A stretch of DNA of 64,000 nucleotides from Persicaria tinctoria (Eukaryota > Streptophyta > Magnoliopsida > Caryophyllales > Polygonaceae), in NCBI GenBank assembly GCA_037127255.1, contig JBANSL010000010.1, positions 30,148,120 to 30,212,119 on the forward strand, in the 5' to 3' direction. Of this stretch, positions 54,767 through 64,000 are shown one piece after another. Below the pieces are notes generated by a model. The model was not told the origin of the DNA. It made no database searches and worked only from the letters and a program-made list of their open reading frames with translations. Position 1 is the first letter of the stretch, and every line of letters begins with the position of its first letter. The position numbers and the translations under genes were made by a program.

Positions 54767-57005
54767 TGTTGTAAGCTGAATCTGCCATGTTTTACAGTAA
54801 CTTTTATATCGATTTCTGTATGCATTTCATTCATTTGGGCTTTGATAGTACAGAACCTATTTAGTTTATGTTTATTTGCCAAATTATGGAATCTACACCA
54901 GTTTCTGTTTAATTCGCAGAAATCGAGGCGTTTTACAGCAATTCTACAGAAGGTCGGAAAAGCTCGGAAAACCACTACAGAAGTCCAAGGTCAAAGCAGC
55001 GGAACCAGTCAAATCGAGCCAAGGAACCAGACTACTCGATCTCGAGTAGACCTTACTCGACCTAGACGAGCATGTCCGAGCACGGCCTTGTCGACAGAGA
55101 CTGATCGAGAAAGCCAGACCAACCCGGCTCTGGACCCAACTCGATCTCGACAAGCCCTAGTCGAGATCGACGAAGCCCAGACACCACACCCGGAGTCGAC
55201 GAGGAGAGAAGTTGCCCGAGAAGCCGAGGACGAGAAGCCGAGCACACCTTTACTCGATCTCGATGAACCTTTGTCGAGATCGACAAGCCACCCAGAGCAA
55301 GTCCAAGGAGGAGTCCTCGACGAGACAACCGAGAGCCATCTTCGATGAACTCTAGTCGATCTCGACAAGCCTTGGTCGAGATCGACGAGTCCCTAAGTCC
55401 AGATCCGGAGCCAGTCGAGTAAACCTACCCGAGGAGACCTAGTCGGCAAGCCAGTCTACTCGAGGTCGACTAGGGCTTGTCGAGGTCGACGAGCCCTTGT
55501 CGAGGTCGAGTAGGCCAGTGTCCAGAAACGCGTCAACGAAGACCTGTCCGAGTAGACTTGGGATTCCTTGGGGCCGAAGGAGGAAGATTCTATCCAAATC
55601 CATCAAGTTCTATCTATGGAAGACGCAATCTATCAAGACATGAAGACTTACCCTATTTAGTTTTATCTTTTCCTTTTAGATTTATTTCCATAAAACAATT
55701 TATTTATCTTTTAGCAATTTAGATATGATTTAGATATAGATAGATATCTTCTTTCCTAGAATAGCTAGGGAATGAAGGTTATAAATAAGGCCCTAGGGGG
55801 CTCAGTTTTATTCATTCCATATCATAATTCAATTTCAGAGACAGTTAGTTCCACATAGAGTTTAGGAGTTCTAAGGTTTTTAGGGTTTTGGCTTTCTGCG
55901 AAAGTTGATTGCCGAGATTGTAAAGGCTTTTGAATATAGTTTAATGCAAGTTATTTCTTTTCATTCAATGTCTGCGATTGCAATGAGGCGTGAGTAGTCC
56001 ACCCACTTCTGGGGCTGGGGTGAGCCCAACGGTGGCCATGTGAGGCGATGCGATAAAGGTCAGATCTTTTGTGCGATTCATCTTCTATCCCTATAAGCAT
56101 GATTCTTTTGCGAGAGTTGAAGGTGATCCTTGTTTGTGTTATTGAAGCGAAAGTGATCTTAATGCAACTTGGATTAATTATGTGAAAAAGGGTTAGTAAC
56201 AATTAGGGTTTATGCGAAAGCCTCTATTTGCCTATTTGTTAATGACGAAAGTTATTTGATGGAAAGCATGATCTTTTGTGCCTTTATGTGTTACTTTGCA
56301 TGGTTATCGTTGTGGTGTTGATACCCTGGCTTTGGAAGTCTTTTAATATATTGATTTACTTCATTAAATTTCTGAGTTTTGTTCGAAATTTTGCAAACTT
56401 AAGTTTTTGTTTTTAGTCGACCTAGAGGAAGCTTTGTCGAGATCGAGTAGTACCTTGTCGATCTCGAGTACGGCCAGTCTAGGTCGAGTTGGTTTTCTTC
56501 TGTTCATGTCAATTTCAAGTTTCTGTCTTTGCATGCTCTAGTCGATCTTGAGTAGTGGTAGTCGAGATCGAGTAGCTTGTCTTCGTCGAGTTGTTTGCTT
56601 TCGATTCTGTTTTCTGTTTTCATCACTTTTCTTGTCGATATCGAGGACAGCTAGTCGAAGTCGAGTAGCTTCTGTGTCCTCGAGTTACTTTCTGCTTTGC
56701 TTTTATTTCTTGCTTTATTCTTTACTTTCTTGCTTTATTTCTGTCTTTATTTAGATCTTTGCTTTTGTCTTTGTTTCTTTTCTGCTTTTATTTCCGTTTC
56801 TTGCTGTGTTTCTGTCTTTCTGCTGCTTTGCCTGTGAGAATTTACAGCTACCTAAGAACTGCTAGCGTGCTTCCTCGTGGATTCGATCCTGACTATTCTC
56901 TTACTACAACGGGAGGAAGTCTTGTATTTATTTGCTGAGACAGGCAAGTCAGTCTGAACTTTATTTTATATTTATTTCATACTTGACCATCCTCCTACAA
57001 CAACA
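54767..57005. mobile_element. 2.24-kb solo-LTR-like insertion rich in TCGAGATCGA motifs
   Basis: Begins TGTTGTAAGC and ends ACAACA (TG...CA with TGTTGT/ACAACA inverted ends), flanked by a 5-bp target-site duplication TTAAC at 54762-54766 and 57006-57010. It interrupts the Copia pol frame. A plausible TATA box TATAAATAAGG lies near 55782, so polarity is probably +. Two regions (55025-55515 and 56415-56680) are packed with variants of GTCGAGATCGACTAG. No ORF with homology and no PBS/PPT, so a solo LTR of a long-LTR element is the best explanation. Confidence 0.85.
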
Positions 57006-57010
57006 TTAAC

Positions 57011-59216
57011 ACGGCAAACTATCTTGAATCGATGTTTAATTCGCTCCATTTTGAAAAAGACTCCTTATGAACTTTTCAAAGGAAGAAAACCCAGTATTTC
57101 ATACTTCAAACCTTTTGGATGTAATTGCTTTGTTCATAACAATGGCAAAGATAACCTTGGGAAATTCGACGCACGTAGTGATGAAGGTATCTTTCTTGGT
57201 TATTCTACTATTAGCAAAGCTTATAGAGTGTATAACAAGCGCACCAAAATTGTTGAGGAGAGTATCCATGTGGTATTCGAAGAAAGCAATAATGGTGTGT
57301 TAAGTGAAGGTTTTGCAGATCTTAATCTAAATCATCATGATTCGGATGGAGAAGAAGAGGACAAGACTGAGAATAAGCAAGACCAAGAAAGAAACATGCA
57401 AGAACAAATTCAAGATACCAACGAGCTATCTCAAGACCTTGAAAAGGAACCACAGAATCGGGATTCTATCAATGAAGAATCCACCTCTCAAACTGCTGCT
57501 CAAGACCTTGAAGAAAGGCCTGCTACTATCTCAAACGATCAGGGTCCAAAGCAACGAAAGTTCAAACACGCCTCTTCACACTCAGCTCAAGACATCATAT
57601 CAGATCCATCATCTAGGGTACAAACTCGATCTAGATTAAAAAATCTTTGTGCCTTCTATGCTTTTGTCTCTCTTGTAGAACCAAAAACCCCAGTTGAAGC
57701 ACTCAAAGACTCGGACTGGATTACGGTCATGCAAAATGAGCTAAATGAGTTTGAAAGGAACAAGGTGTGGACTCTCCAACCTAGACCAAAGCACCAATCA
57801 GTCATAGGAACTAGATGGGTGTTCCGGAATAAATTGGATGAAGCAGGCAAGATCATTCGAAACAAAGCAAGGCTTGTTCCTCAAGGATACAATCAAGAAG
57901 AATGTATAGATTACGAGGAGACATTTGCTCCCATAGCAAGGTTAGAAGCTATACGTATATTACTTGTTTTTGCTTCCTTCATGGGTATCAAGTTATTTCA
58001 AATGGATGTCAAATGTGCATTTCTAAATGGGTTCTTGGAAGAAGAGGTTTATGTTGCTCAACCACCAGGATTTGAAAGTGAAGAATTTCCTAATCATGTG
58101 TATAAATTGGACAAAGCTCTCTATGGTCTCAAACAAGCCCCAAGAGCTGGGTATGAGAGACTGTCCAAATACCTTCTTGAAAATGGTTTTCAAAGGGGAT
58201 TGATTGACAAAACTCTCTTCATCAAGACTCGTGGAAATGACCTTTTGATTGTTCAGATATATGTGGATGATATATTATTTGGTGCAACTAACAACTCCCT
58301 CTACAAGGAGTTTTCTAAGATTATGTGCAGAGAATTTGAAATGAGTCTCATGAGAGAATTAAACTTCTTCCTCGGTTTACAAGTTCTTCAAACAAGTAAG
58401 GGAATCTTTCTAAATCAAGGGAAATACATCAGGGATCTGCTTAAGAAGTACAAAATGGAACAATCAAAGGTTGCAAAGACCCCTATGAGCTTCACTCTCT
58501 CCCTTGATCAAGATAAAAATGGTAAGAATGTGAATCAAAAGGAGTATAGAGGTATGATTGGTTCACTCTTATACCTTACTGCTAGTAGACCTAATATAAT
58601 GTTCAGTGTCTGTATGTGTGCTCGATTCCAAAGTGATCCCAAAGAATCTCACCTTATTGCTGTAAAAAGAATCTTCAGATACCTAAATGGATCTCAAGAC
58701 CTTGGGCTCTGGTATCCCAAGCAGAGTAATTTTCATTTAATAGGCTATTCAGATGCAGATTTTGCAGGCTACAAGGTTGATAGAAAAAGCACTTCTGGTT
58801 GTTGCCAACTTCTAGGATCTTCCTTGATCAGTTGGCACTCTAAGAAACAAAATTCAGTGGCCTTATCAATTGCAGAAGCTGAGTACATTGATCCCGGTGC
58901 ATGTTGCTCTCAGATCCTTTGGATAGCACAACAGCTCAGAGATCTTGGAATTGATCTTAAAGGTATCCCTATATTGTGTCATAATACCAGTGCTATTTCC
59001 ATAACTAAAAATCCGGTGCAGCACCCAAGAACCAAGCACATTGATGTGAGACATCATTTCATAAGAGATCATGCGGAGAAAGGTGATGTATCAATATCCT
59101 TCATATCTACTGAATTTCAGTTGGCTGATATTTTTACTAAACCACTCCCTGAAGATCGTTTTAACTTCATTAGATTGGAGTTGGGTATGCTTAACAGGGA
59201 ACCACTTTCTTAGGCG
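57011..59216 (+). pseudogene. Copia reverse transcriptase and RNase H
   Basis: Long open frame from 57024 (first bases slightly damaged next to the insertion). Contains the integrase C-terminus (TPYELFKGRKPSISYFKPFG), an acidic linker (57340-57600), and RT: KVWTLQPRPKHQSVIGTRWV, FQMDVKCAFLNGFLEEEVYV, LYGLKQAPRAGYERLSKYL and the catalytic YVDDILFGA. RNase H has IGYSDADFAG, RKSTSGCC and SIAEAEY. One active-site carboxylate is replaced: LCHNTSAI where the family has LCDNTSAI. Ends DIFTKPLPEDRFNFIRLELG with TAG near 59213. The body of the frame is intact despite lost upstream function, so the insertions and point breaks are fairly recent. Confidence 0.93.
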
Positions 59217-59675
59217 GAGTTATCACTCCCTTTGTGAAAGTATAGAATTCTACTGACATCTCAAGGCCTTGACTTCATAAGGCTCCAGGATGCTCATCCG
59301 AATAAAATAATATTGGATCAAATTCTGTTGATATCTTATGGATATTCAACAAGAGTTTCTTTGATTTTTTTTTTCAAATATATGTTATCACATATCTTAT
59401 TTTCCATGTTTAAAATTATTCTAATCTCTTTAATTCTTGCAAGTGGATTTGACTCATTGGGTTTCGAAAAATCTGATAATCATTACTTACTATTAAAAAG
59501 AGTTATTGAATCTGTACTTGCCGATTTGAAAAGGAGGAAACGATTCAGTTTCCAGTTTATTTTGCTTTTTAAGAAACCCCTCTTCCTCTCTGTCTAAACC
59601 ACTCCATTTCACTCTCTCTGTGCTCTCTCTCTCACTCACTGATTTCCAGAACCTCTCCCTATTTCTAAACCAAAA
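59217..59675 (+). other. Spacer between Copia pol and the extra ORF
   Basis: AT-rich then CT-rich (59590-59640). No gene. Possibly carries the acceptor or promoter for the downstream ORF; not resolvable here. Confidence 0.5.
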
Positions 59676-61380
59676 ATGGTGGGATCCAAGCGCTCTTCAG
59701 CCTCTACATCTCTTACTCCGTCTACTAAGAGGTACAAGATGCCGGCCAACAAGGGCAAGCAGATTATGGAAGAATCTGAAGAACATTCCGAGGACTCCAG
59801 CGGGAACTCACCCTCTCCGCCACCTCTGCTCAGAAAATCCAAAGGCAAAGCTCCAGCCACATCTAATCCTGCTTGTCCTCCCCAGGTACCCTCCACCATT
59901 TCCCCTAACTGGTTTTGCTCTAAGGAGGTTGCAGAGTCCTGGAAACAGGACTTTTGCAACCGAAGGTTATGCTTCTGCGATGCTGTCGATTTCTCCCTCC
60001 TCCAATCCATGCCTTTGCCATGCATCTCTCTCCTCAAATCCACCTGCTTTTGGTCTGACCTTAACCTTGGCAATTTTTCCTATCCCCAACTTACTCGACT
60101 TTTCTATGCAAATCTTACTGTTTATCGAGTAAATGGAACCCTAACCCTCGTATCCAAGGTCAAGAACACCCGAATCCGCCTCTCTCCCAGTAGCCTTGCT
60201 CTCATCCTGGATCTTCCAAGTGAAATCCCCACAAAAGAGTTCCCAAGTCGATTCGAGTGTCTCTCACGAGCACGAGACGAATTCTTCCTAAAATCTCAAG
60301 GCTCTGGATCCTCATCGTCCCTCAAACCTACTCACACTGCTCTGAACCTTCAAGCCAAGCTCATCTTCACCATTCTGGCTCGTTTTATCTTCCCTCGCAT
60401 CAACTCTAGGGAATTGGTGACCGAGAACCTTCTCGAGATCCTCTTTCTAATTATGAATGGATATGAGCCTGATTTTGCCAAACTCATCCTCGATTATATG
60501 ACCCATGTCTCAAGCTCATCTCTCCCTATGCCATTACCCTATGCAAATCTTTTTCCCAAAATCTTTGAAGCCTTTGATATCGACATATCGGGAGAAGAAA
60601 AGCAAACCTATAGTGGGACCATTGATGAGAACTGTCTCGAGAGATTGGGTATTGTCAAAAACCTGAGGGGGCAGAGGATTCTAAAGAAAGATTCGAAAGG
60701 GAAACAAGTTGCTGATCCCAGTGTGACTGAGGATAGATTGGCTGTTGTGGAGACTGAGATTCAAGACCTTAGGTTTGATCTGAGCAGAATGTGGTCGGAT
60801 GTGGTGATTCGCCAGGATCAGACTCATGAGTTACTCTCTATGGTTGATTGCAAGATGGATCAGATGATGCTCTTGAATGCTCTGACCTACAATGCTACAT
60901 GTTCCATCATGCCACTAGATCCAGAGGTTTTTTTATCATGTCCGAGAGAAGACAGGCAATGTCATATTGAACTGTGAAAACCAGGTGAAGAAAAGGCCTA
61001 TTCTGCACCCCACACACAAGGAACCCACCATTCTCACTATTGAGCAATATGGTGTGGTCAAGAGGTACATGGATGTGAAGCGTCAGAAACAACTTGCAGA
61101 GATGGAGAGAAACAAGATCACAAAGGACGCCATGGATAGGTGGAGAAGGAAGTGCAGAGACAAAGTCAGGAGAAGATATCTCCCGCCCAACAAACAGCAT
61201 CCCACATTCGGAGAATGGCGTGAGGAAGGCGTTGGCATTGTCCCTCCTGAAGATCCTGTTGCTTCTGACGCCCCAGGAACATCCTCAGCTGCTGAGCCAT
61301 CTTCTGCTAAGGCAAACAAGAAGTATCTAAGGAGCAAGAAGAATAAGCCTGCAGATGGGGAAACTGACTCAAGGCCTTGA
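59676..61380 (+). pseudogene. Extra ORF at the env position of the Sirevirus-like Copia
   Basis: Starts MVGSKRSSASTSLTPSTKR. The N-terminal third is Ser/Pro/Lys-rich. Then comes a globular block typical of the 'putative plant transposon protein' domain (YANLTVYRVNGTLTLVSKV, then LSPSSLALILDLPSE, then NRSRELV-like helical segments). A predicted coiled coil follows (VVETEIQDLRFDLSRMW), then a basic, likely disordered C-terminus (RWRRKCRDKVRRRYLPP). No signal peptide or convincing transmembrane helix, so an envelope role is unsupported. One extra T in the T7 run at 60928-60934 breaks the frame. The second part runs on in the next frame to the TGA at 61378-61380. Function unknown. Confidence 0.8.
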
Positions 61381-61693
61381 TATCCCACCCTCTTTACCCT
61401 ACTTTCCAAACAACTCCCTTTTTTGTTGTTGATCTTTTAAAACTTCTGGCTTCTGGTTGCTGTTTTCAGACATTTTCATCTCTCTTCCCTTTTGTTGGAA
61501 GACAAAAAGGGGAGGGGGGAATGTTTCGGTAGCTGCCTTTTGGCACTAATTGGTTCATGGTTGATGTTTTAAAACTTAGATGATCCAAACATTTTATGCT
61601 CGTATTATATAATATGCTTATATCCTATATAATGGTTGCTGGTACTATATTATGCATACTGAAACAGGTTTTGTCTTCCATCAAGGGGGAGAT
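61381..61693 (+). other. Copia 3' untranslated region with polypurine tract
   Basis: No ORF. The PPT (AAGGGGGAGAT) at 61683-61693 lies immediately before the 3' LTR. A second purine run AAAAAGGGGAGGGGGG at 61504-61518 could be an additional PPT-like tract. Confidence 0.85.
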
Positions 61694-62785
61694 TGAAGAC
61701 TCCACCTTATTTGTAAGATCTTGAGACCTAACGTGCAGGTGATCTAAAGGATGATGAAAGACAAACGGTTGGGTTTCAAGGTCTTGAAACCCAGACTCAA
61801 ATGTTTGGATAATCACTTATGCATTTCTCTATTGACTTGTTCTATCACATGAAATAATCTGAGGCCAACCTTGTTGGGCCTATATTATAATGGGCTTTAT
61901 GTTGGGCCATGAGATATGATTCGGTCTTAATCAATTTATATATATGTCTCTCATCTAACCCATTTTATGTGCTAGATACATTATGTATGCTCTTTTAGGA
62001 TCTCATTTGACATAAAAGGAAAGAACCGATCCACAATTGATCATACGTGATCATGAAGAAGATTGAAGGAACAATCTTGGAAAGCACACAAATGGAAGGA
62101 TCATTTCTAGAAAGAATTCAAATGTCTTGGAAAGAATTTGAAATTCAAACGGTCTCTTTCCAAGAAGCTCTCAAAGCTTTCCGACTATATAAAGATGAAG
62201 GCAAAAGGATGAGAATTAACTAAGCAAGCACTCGAGCAATCATAACATCCTAAAGCATTCGTCATCTCCAGTTTCTCTTACATAATCTAAAAGCCTAAGT
62301 GTTGTTCATTATTTAAGAGTTGAGAGAAACACTAGCACTTATTGTACAAGTCATTCATTTTACACTTAGAGTATTTTATACTCGATCAAGCATACTTGGT
62401 GTGTGGTGTGAGCTTTTATTTCACTTGTAAGGTTGAGAGCTAGAGTAGAAGTGGTGAGGCTTTGTATAGAGAAAGGGTAGTTTCTCTAGGAAGCTCTAGG
62501 CTCAAGTGAAGTGAAATAAGAAGTGTTTGAATCCTACGGGTTGGATAACCCTAGGTGAGGACGTAGGCCAAGTTGGGGTCGAACCTCGTAAACAATTCGT
62601 GTGTTCTTCCTTTTTATTCCACATTTACATTATCATATTCGATTTTACTTCGTCAAGTCCTGATAGCCTATATCAAGGTCTTGACAAGTTGCACTAAATT
62701 TCTATTGTTGCGAAAATCATCCATACTCTATTCATCCCCCCCCCCCCCCCTCTAGAGTATTATTCATAGCCTTATAGACTCTTCA
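61694..62785 (+). repeat. Copia 3' LTR
   Basis: 1,092 bases. Longer than the 5' LTR mostly because of an expanded C run at 62737-62750. TATATAAAG at 62186-62194. Confidence 0.95.
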
Positions 62786-62790
62786 GTGTT

Positions 62791-62894
62791 CATGATGTTT
62801 TTAATGTATGTGACTTAGCTCCATTTCTTGCAGGGGATGGGCTACTTGAGGAGCTGACGGATTCGGGGTCGAATCCTTTTCAAGGGGGGGAGGA
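62791..62894 (+). pseudogene. Gypsy pol 3' end and polypurine tract
   Basis: Resumes the frame after the Copia target-site duplication: FNVCDLAPFLAGDGLLEEL, then SGSNPFQGGEDD. The PPT CAAGGGGGGGAGG at 62881-62893 lies inside this frame. The frame continues through the start of the 3' LTR to a stop near 63177. Confidence 0.9.
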
Positions 62895-63959
62895 TGATGT
62901 GACCCTCGATGAAGCTAGCTTATCTGACAATCGGGTTGGTGATCTAGATGCTAGGGATGGAGCTCCGGTGGATGCTATTGAAGATGCTAATGATGAGGAG
63001 ATGGAAGAGGAGCCACTTGTACCTCGAGCTACCCCACCATCGACAAGAGGTCGAGCTCGCCTACTGGGTCAATCGGTTCTTATCTTTGAGGAGTCACCAC
63101 CACACACGGTCACTTTGTTACAAGTTAAGTCTGAATTGGCGATAACCGAGACTTTATTAGAGGGGATGCCAAACTAAATTTTTCAAAACCAAACTACCTA
63201 TTTTCCTAGGAGGATATTCTCTTGCATTTGTTTTTCCAAGCAAATGAGGCTTCGGACTAAGCCTAAAAGGCTTTGCCCAAATCCCATGTCCTTTTCATTT
63301 ATTGTTTGGCTTGTTTTAATTTCTTAGATTTTATACAAGTCCTATAAATATGTAAGCTTGACATTGGTTTAGAGAAGTTGAATTGGAGAAAAAAAACTAA
63401 GCTTTGTGCTTCATTCGTTTCGGGTTAAGAAACAACTCTATCTTGGTGAGATGCCGGATAAAACCTCTTGGTGAGATGCTAAGAGCGATTCCCTAGTGAG
63501 AGACGACGGAATCAAAGGGTCGGAAACACTCGGAGTGCGAGGCCGAGAGTGCGGAAGATCGAGTGTTGGAGAGAGCTCGGAGTGCGAGGCCGAGAGCTAT
63601 CTTGCATCACATATCCCTCAACCCCCGTCCCCCACTTTACCACCATTCTAAGGCCTTACACAACCCCATCAACACCCTCAAACCTCCCCCAAAACGTCAC
63701 TCCAAAGCAGCCCCTCAATCCCTCTCAAACAAGCCCTGTTTGGAATCGTCTCTACACAGGCGACGTCTCGGTAAAACGCGATTTCCCGCTTCGTCTAACA
63801 TCCGATTGACGAGATCTGCCCGAATCCACGACCGCGACTTCAATCAATGGGAAATCGGCAATCTTTGAAGACTGATTTGTTGTCTCAGAAGCTGTCCACA
63901 ATTTCCTGAGTTCTCGGAACTCTCGTCGCCGGTCCTTTTGCTCGAGCCCGAGCATGTCA
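62895..63959 (+). repeat. Gypsy 3' LTR
   Basis: 1,065 bases, TGATGTGACC...GTCA, uninterrupted. Its first 280 bases stay open in the pol frame (EEMEEEPLVPRATPPSTRGR). TATA box at 63343-63350. Followed by target-site duplication CAACT. Confidence 0.95.
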
Positions 63960-64000
63960 CAACTGGCTTACAACTTTGCCAATCAGTAAAAGGTAAGAAT
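63960..64000 (+). pseudogene. LINE ORF resumes after the Gypsy insertion
   Basis: After the CAACT duplication the text reads LTTLPISKR in the frame left at 28594 (KFWTDN). This is the conserved DNWL..LPIS block of plant LINE C-termini. Runs off the window. Confidence 0.85.

Larger units (their letters stand above)
50293..62785 (+). mobile_element. Ty1/Copia retrotransposon, Sirevirus-like, 12.5 kb
   Basis: 5' LTR 50293-51377 and 3' LTR 61694-62785 (both begin TGAAGACTCC and end TCTTCA), PBS at 51380, PPT just before 61694, 5-bp target-site duplication GTGTT at 50288-50292 and 62786-62790. By eye the LTRs differ at roughly 4% of positions. The gene order gag - PR - IN - RT - RH plus an extra env-position ORF is that of Sireviruses. 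It carries its own insertions: foreign DNA in gag (51712-52378) and an LTR-like block (54767-57005). It sits in the 3' end of the Gypsy pol region. Confidence 0.95.
28595..63959 (+). mobile_element. Ty3/Gypsy LTR retrotransposon, 35.4 kb as it stands because of nested insertions
   Basis: The 5' LTR starts TGATGTGACCC at 28595 and the 3' LTR ends GTCA at 63959. A 5-bp target-site duplication CAACT lies at 28590-28594 and 63960-63964, and the interrupted LINE frame continues across it. Own parts: 5' LTR 28595-28919 plus 34943-35728, PBS 35731, gag 36880-37947, PR/RT 37948-39393, RT/RNase H/integrase 48388-50292, tail and polypurine tract 62791-62894, 3' LTR 62895-63959. Inserted into it: about 6 kb with a MULE-OTU element in the 5' LTR, a CACTA element in RT and a Copia element near the end of pol. 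The inner order PR-RT-RH-IN is Ty3/Gypsy. The RT wording ([32 protein letters not shown]) fits a Reina-like lineage. No chromodomain seen. Confidence 0.92.

Noticed and set aside
54674..55348. + strand ORF of 224 codons across the integrase junction
   Set aside because: A read-through from Copia integrase into the inserted LTR-like block. The second half is translation of TCGAGATCGA repeats.
59676..61380. A true viral envelope gene in the Copia element
   Set aside because: Position fits, but there is no signal peptide, membrane anchor or furin-like site. It reads as the plant transposon-protein family.

Overview
This is plant nuclear DNA, probably from an eudicot: spliced GT-AG introns, telomere-type TTTAGGG repeats inside the arm, one ordinary spliced host gene, and dense nested plant transposable elements. 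I cannot name the species. The only gene that looks like an intact host gene is a GH17 beta-1,3-glucanase with a C-terminal X8/CBM43 module, on the minus strand at 23300-25217 in three exons. Almost everything else is mobile DNA or host-gene scraps carried by it.

Layout. 1-8.6 kb: a Mutator-like (MULE) unit. It has a SWIM-finger transposase on + with two nonsense codons, arrays of a TTGTCACCAA motif, and a converging seven-exon gene on minus (3874-7604) for a DUF1985 plus Ulp1/C48 SUMO-protease-like protein. That gene is open throughout except for one extra base in an A8 run. 9.7-22.2 kb: a chain of terminal-inverted-repeat (TIR) elements bounded by long (TA)n tracts. Several carry host-gene pieces: a DDI1-type ubiquitin-like exon pair, a DUF1985 exon on both arms of a 4.3-kb foldback element, and GC-rich exon-like blocks. 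Each has internal degenerate short-repeat arrays. 22.8-26.8 kb: the GH17 gene and a small MITE-like element.

26.8-64.0 kb is a nest that resolves base by base. A LINE reverse transcriptase ORF is split at 28594/63960 by a Ty3/Gypsy element of 35,365 bp (TSD CAACT). The 5' LTR of the Gypsy is split by about 6 kb containing a second MULE, whose transposase is fused to an OTU cysteine-protease domain. Its RT ORF is split by an 8,991-bp CACTA element (TSD CTT). Its 3' coding part is split by a 12.5-kb Sirevirus-like Ty1/Copia element (TSD GTGTT). The Copia holds a 2.24-kb LTR-like insertion (TSD TTAAC) and a rearranged gag. The CACTA holds another TIR element, a hAT-type element (TSD GTGGTAAC) and fragments of TOM1/TOM3-like and strictosidine-synthase-like genes. 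The order of events is therefore LINE, then Gypsy, then MULE-OTU/CACTA/Copia, then their own insertions.

Functionally, the elements are mostly dead: nonsense codons, frameshifts, and lost catalytic residues in the LINE RT, the Copia RNase H and the Gypsy integrase. The most notable content is (a) two unrelated MULE lineages, each linked to a different ubiquitin/SUMO-type cysteine-protease fold, and (b) the (TA)n-bounded, gene-capturing TIR elements with a partly shared terminal consensus.
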